A DNA stretch of 21,049 nt from Saccoglossus kowalevskii. Taxonomy: Eukaryota; Hemichordata; Enteropneusta; Harrimaniidae. A program made the translations under genes and the position numbers. Positions 20,974-21,049 of the stretch are shown piece by piece. The stretch lies in assembly GCF_000003605.2 (NCBI RefSeq), contig NW_003144786.1, positions 1,271,475-1,292,523 of the forward strand. Reading direction: 5' to 3'. How positions within the stretch are numbered: position 1 is the stretch's first letter; every line of letters starts with the position of its first letter. A model generated the notes under the pieces. It made no database searches. It saw only the letters and a list, made by a program, of their open reading frames with translations, and was not told the origin of the DNA.

Positions 20974-21049
20974 GTCCCAGTTATCTATATCAGTTCCAAT
21001 GAGTGGAAAAAATATATGTCAGTCAAAGCATTTCATCTGATTTTTTATC

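Overview
This is eukaryotic nuclear DNA, AT-rich, with genes split by canonical GT/AG introns. The proteins are clearly animal. The gene content, short introns and dense small DNA-transposon remnants suggest a marine invertebrate. A lophotrochozoan such as a mollusc would fit, but that is a guess from sequence style.

Four protein-coding genes could be reconstructed exon by exon, and every exon junction was checked for reading phase. From left to right they are: XPC (minus strand, 5' six exons only, running off the left edge), LSM3 (plus, complete, 4 exons), DUS4L (minus, complete, 9 exons) and COG5 (plus, 5' eight exons, running off the right edge). They form two head-to-head pairs. XPC and LSM3 share a 176-bp spacer. 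DUS4L and COG5 share a spacer of about 440 bp. Both pairs are also divergent neighbours in human, but on two different chromosomes (3p25 and 7q22). The window therefore carries two conserved bidirectional units side by side.

The genes do separate housekeeping jobs: DNA damage recognition (XPC), U6 snRNA and mRNA decay complexes (LSM3), tRNA dihydrouridine synthesis (DUS4L) and retrograde Golgi tethering (COG5). The pairing looks regulatory, not a pathway. One anomaly is clear: COG5 exon 4 is one base short, which breaks the frame between two well-conserved stretches.

Non-coding layout: 300-1759 is an XPC intron with a TA-flanked MITE and a TTAA-flanked foldback element. 7562-11113 is the LSM3-DUS4L convergent spacer, with a 44-bp tandem repeat, a hairpin element, a dispersed repeat, a MITE and a foldback element. 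13028-13806 is a DUS4L intron almost filled by a 26-bp minisatellite. 15428-18600 covers COG5 introns 1 and 2, with a second dispersed-repeat copy and a 1.3-kb foldback element that encloses unrelated, coding-like sequence. No tRNA, rRNA, CRISPR array or viral gene was recognised.
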